Shown in pieces: positions 5,446 through 5,527 of a stretch of 5,527 nt of DNA (position 1 is the stretch's first letter; the number at the start of each line of letters is the position of its first letter). The stretch is from DATKCJ01 sp035513275 (GTDB lineage Bacteria > Verrucomicrobiota > Verrucomicrobiia > Opitutales > Opitutaceae). The stretch is from NCBI GenBank assembly GCA_035513275.1, contig DATKCJ010000185.1, forward strand, positions 1-5,527, read 5' to 3'. The translations under genes and the position numbers were made by a program. A model generated the notes under the pieces. It had not been told where the DNA came from and did no database searches. It was given only the letters and a program-made list of their open reading frames with translations.

Positions 5446-5527
5446 GTCTGATTCTTTCTATGTAGAGGTTTGGGGTTCGGCGCGGGCGTTGTGCCCTGCC
5501 GGAACGCCCCTAGATTATCAGCCAGCG

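Noticed and set aside
5514..5519. GATAAT on the minus strand as a -10 box for the 79-residue gene
   Set aside because: It matches five of six positions, but the -35 region would fall outside the window, so a promoter cannot be supported.

Overview
The window is GC-rich bacterial chromosome from a diderm (two-membrane) organism: its largest gene encodes an outer-membrane Omp85-type barrel joined to a TamB domain. Two interspersed palindromic repeat families between the convergent genes (a GGAG...CCGCTTGCGG type and an ACCGGCTGGAAGCCGGT type, whose shadow translations read like 'TGWKPVPRQ' or 'GTGFQPV') recall Verrucomicrobiota (Opitutales-like) or Planctomycetota genomes. I favour Verrucomicrobiota, but this is recollection and not proof. 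There are four protein-coding genes and no RNA genes, CRISPR arrays or insertion sequences that I can see.

Layout. Positions 2-2425 (+) hold the 3' part of one long gene that enters from the left edge. The visible 807 codons encode the C-terminal end of TamB (DUF490), a short proline-rich charged linker, four POTRA domains and a TamA-like 16-strand Omp85 barrel, all in one reading frame. Positions 2426-2583 are a convergent intergenic spacer filled by a nested inverted repeat (outer arms 2461-2485 and 2544-2568, inner hairpin 2513-2531). Positions 4949 down to 2584 (-) are a two-gene operon: a polytopic DUF2157 membrane protein, then a membrane-anchored GDYXXLXY-family protein with an unusual C-terminal extension. 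The two genes overlap by ATGA. Positions 4950-5205 are an intergenic leader on the minus strand with a candidate sigma-70 promoter and two hairpins. Positions 5445 down to 5206 (-) are a small 79-codon gene for a protein with one C-terminal membrane segment. Positions 5446-5527 lie upstream of that gene, and I see nothing in them that I can support strongly.

How the parts work together. In model bacteria TamA (outer membrane) and TamB (anchored in the inner membrane, spanning the periplasm) are separate proteins encoded by adjacent genes. They form the TAM complex, implicated in outer-membrane protein assembly and phospholipid transport. Here the C-terminus of TamB, the end that docks on the TamA POTRA domains, is covalently joined to the POTRA array. 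That would make a single chain running from inner to outer membrane if the unseen N-terminal part is a normal TamB. This is the most notable feature of the window. The DUF2157/GDYXXLXY pair is a conserved gene neighbourhood of unknown function, and nothing in the sequence ties it to the TAM gene beyond proximity.
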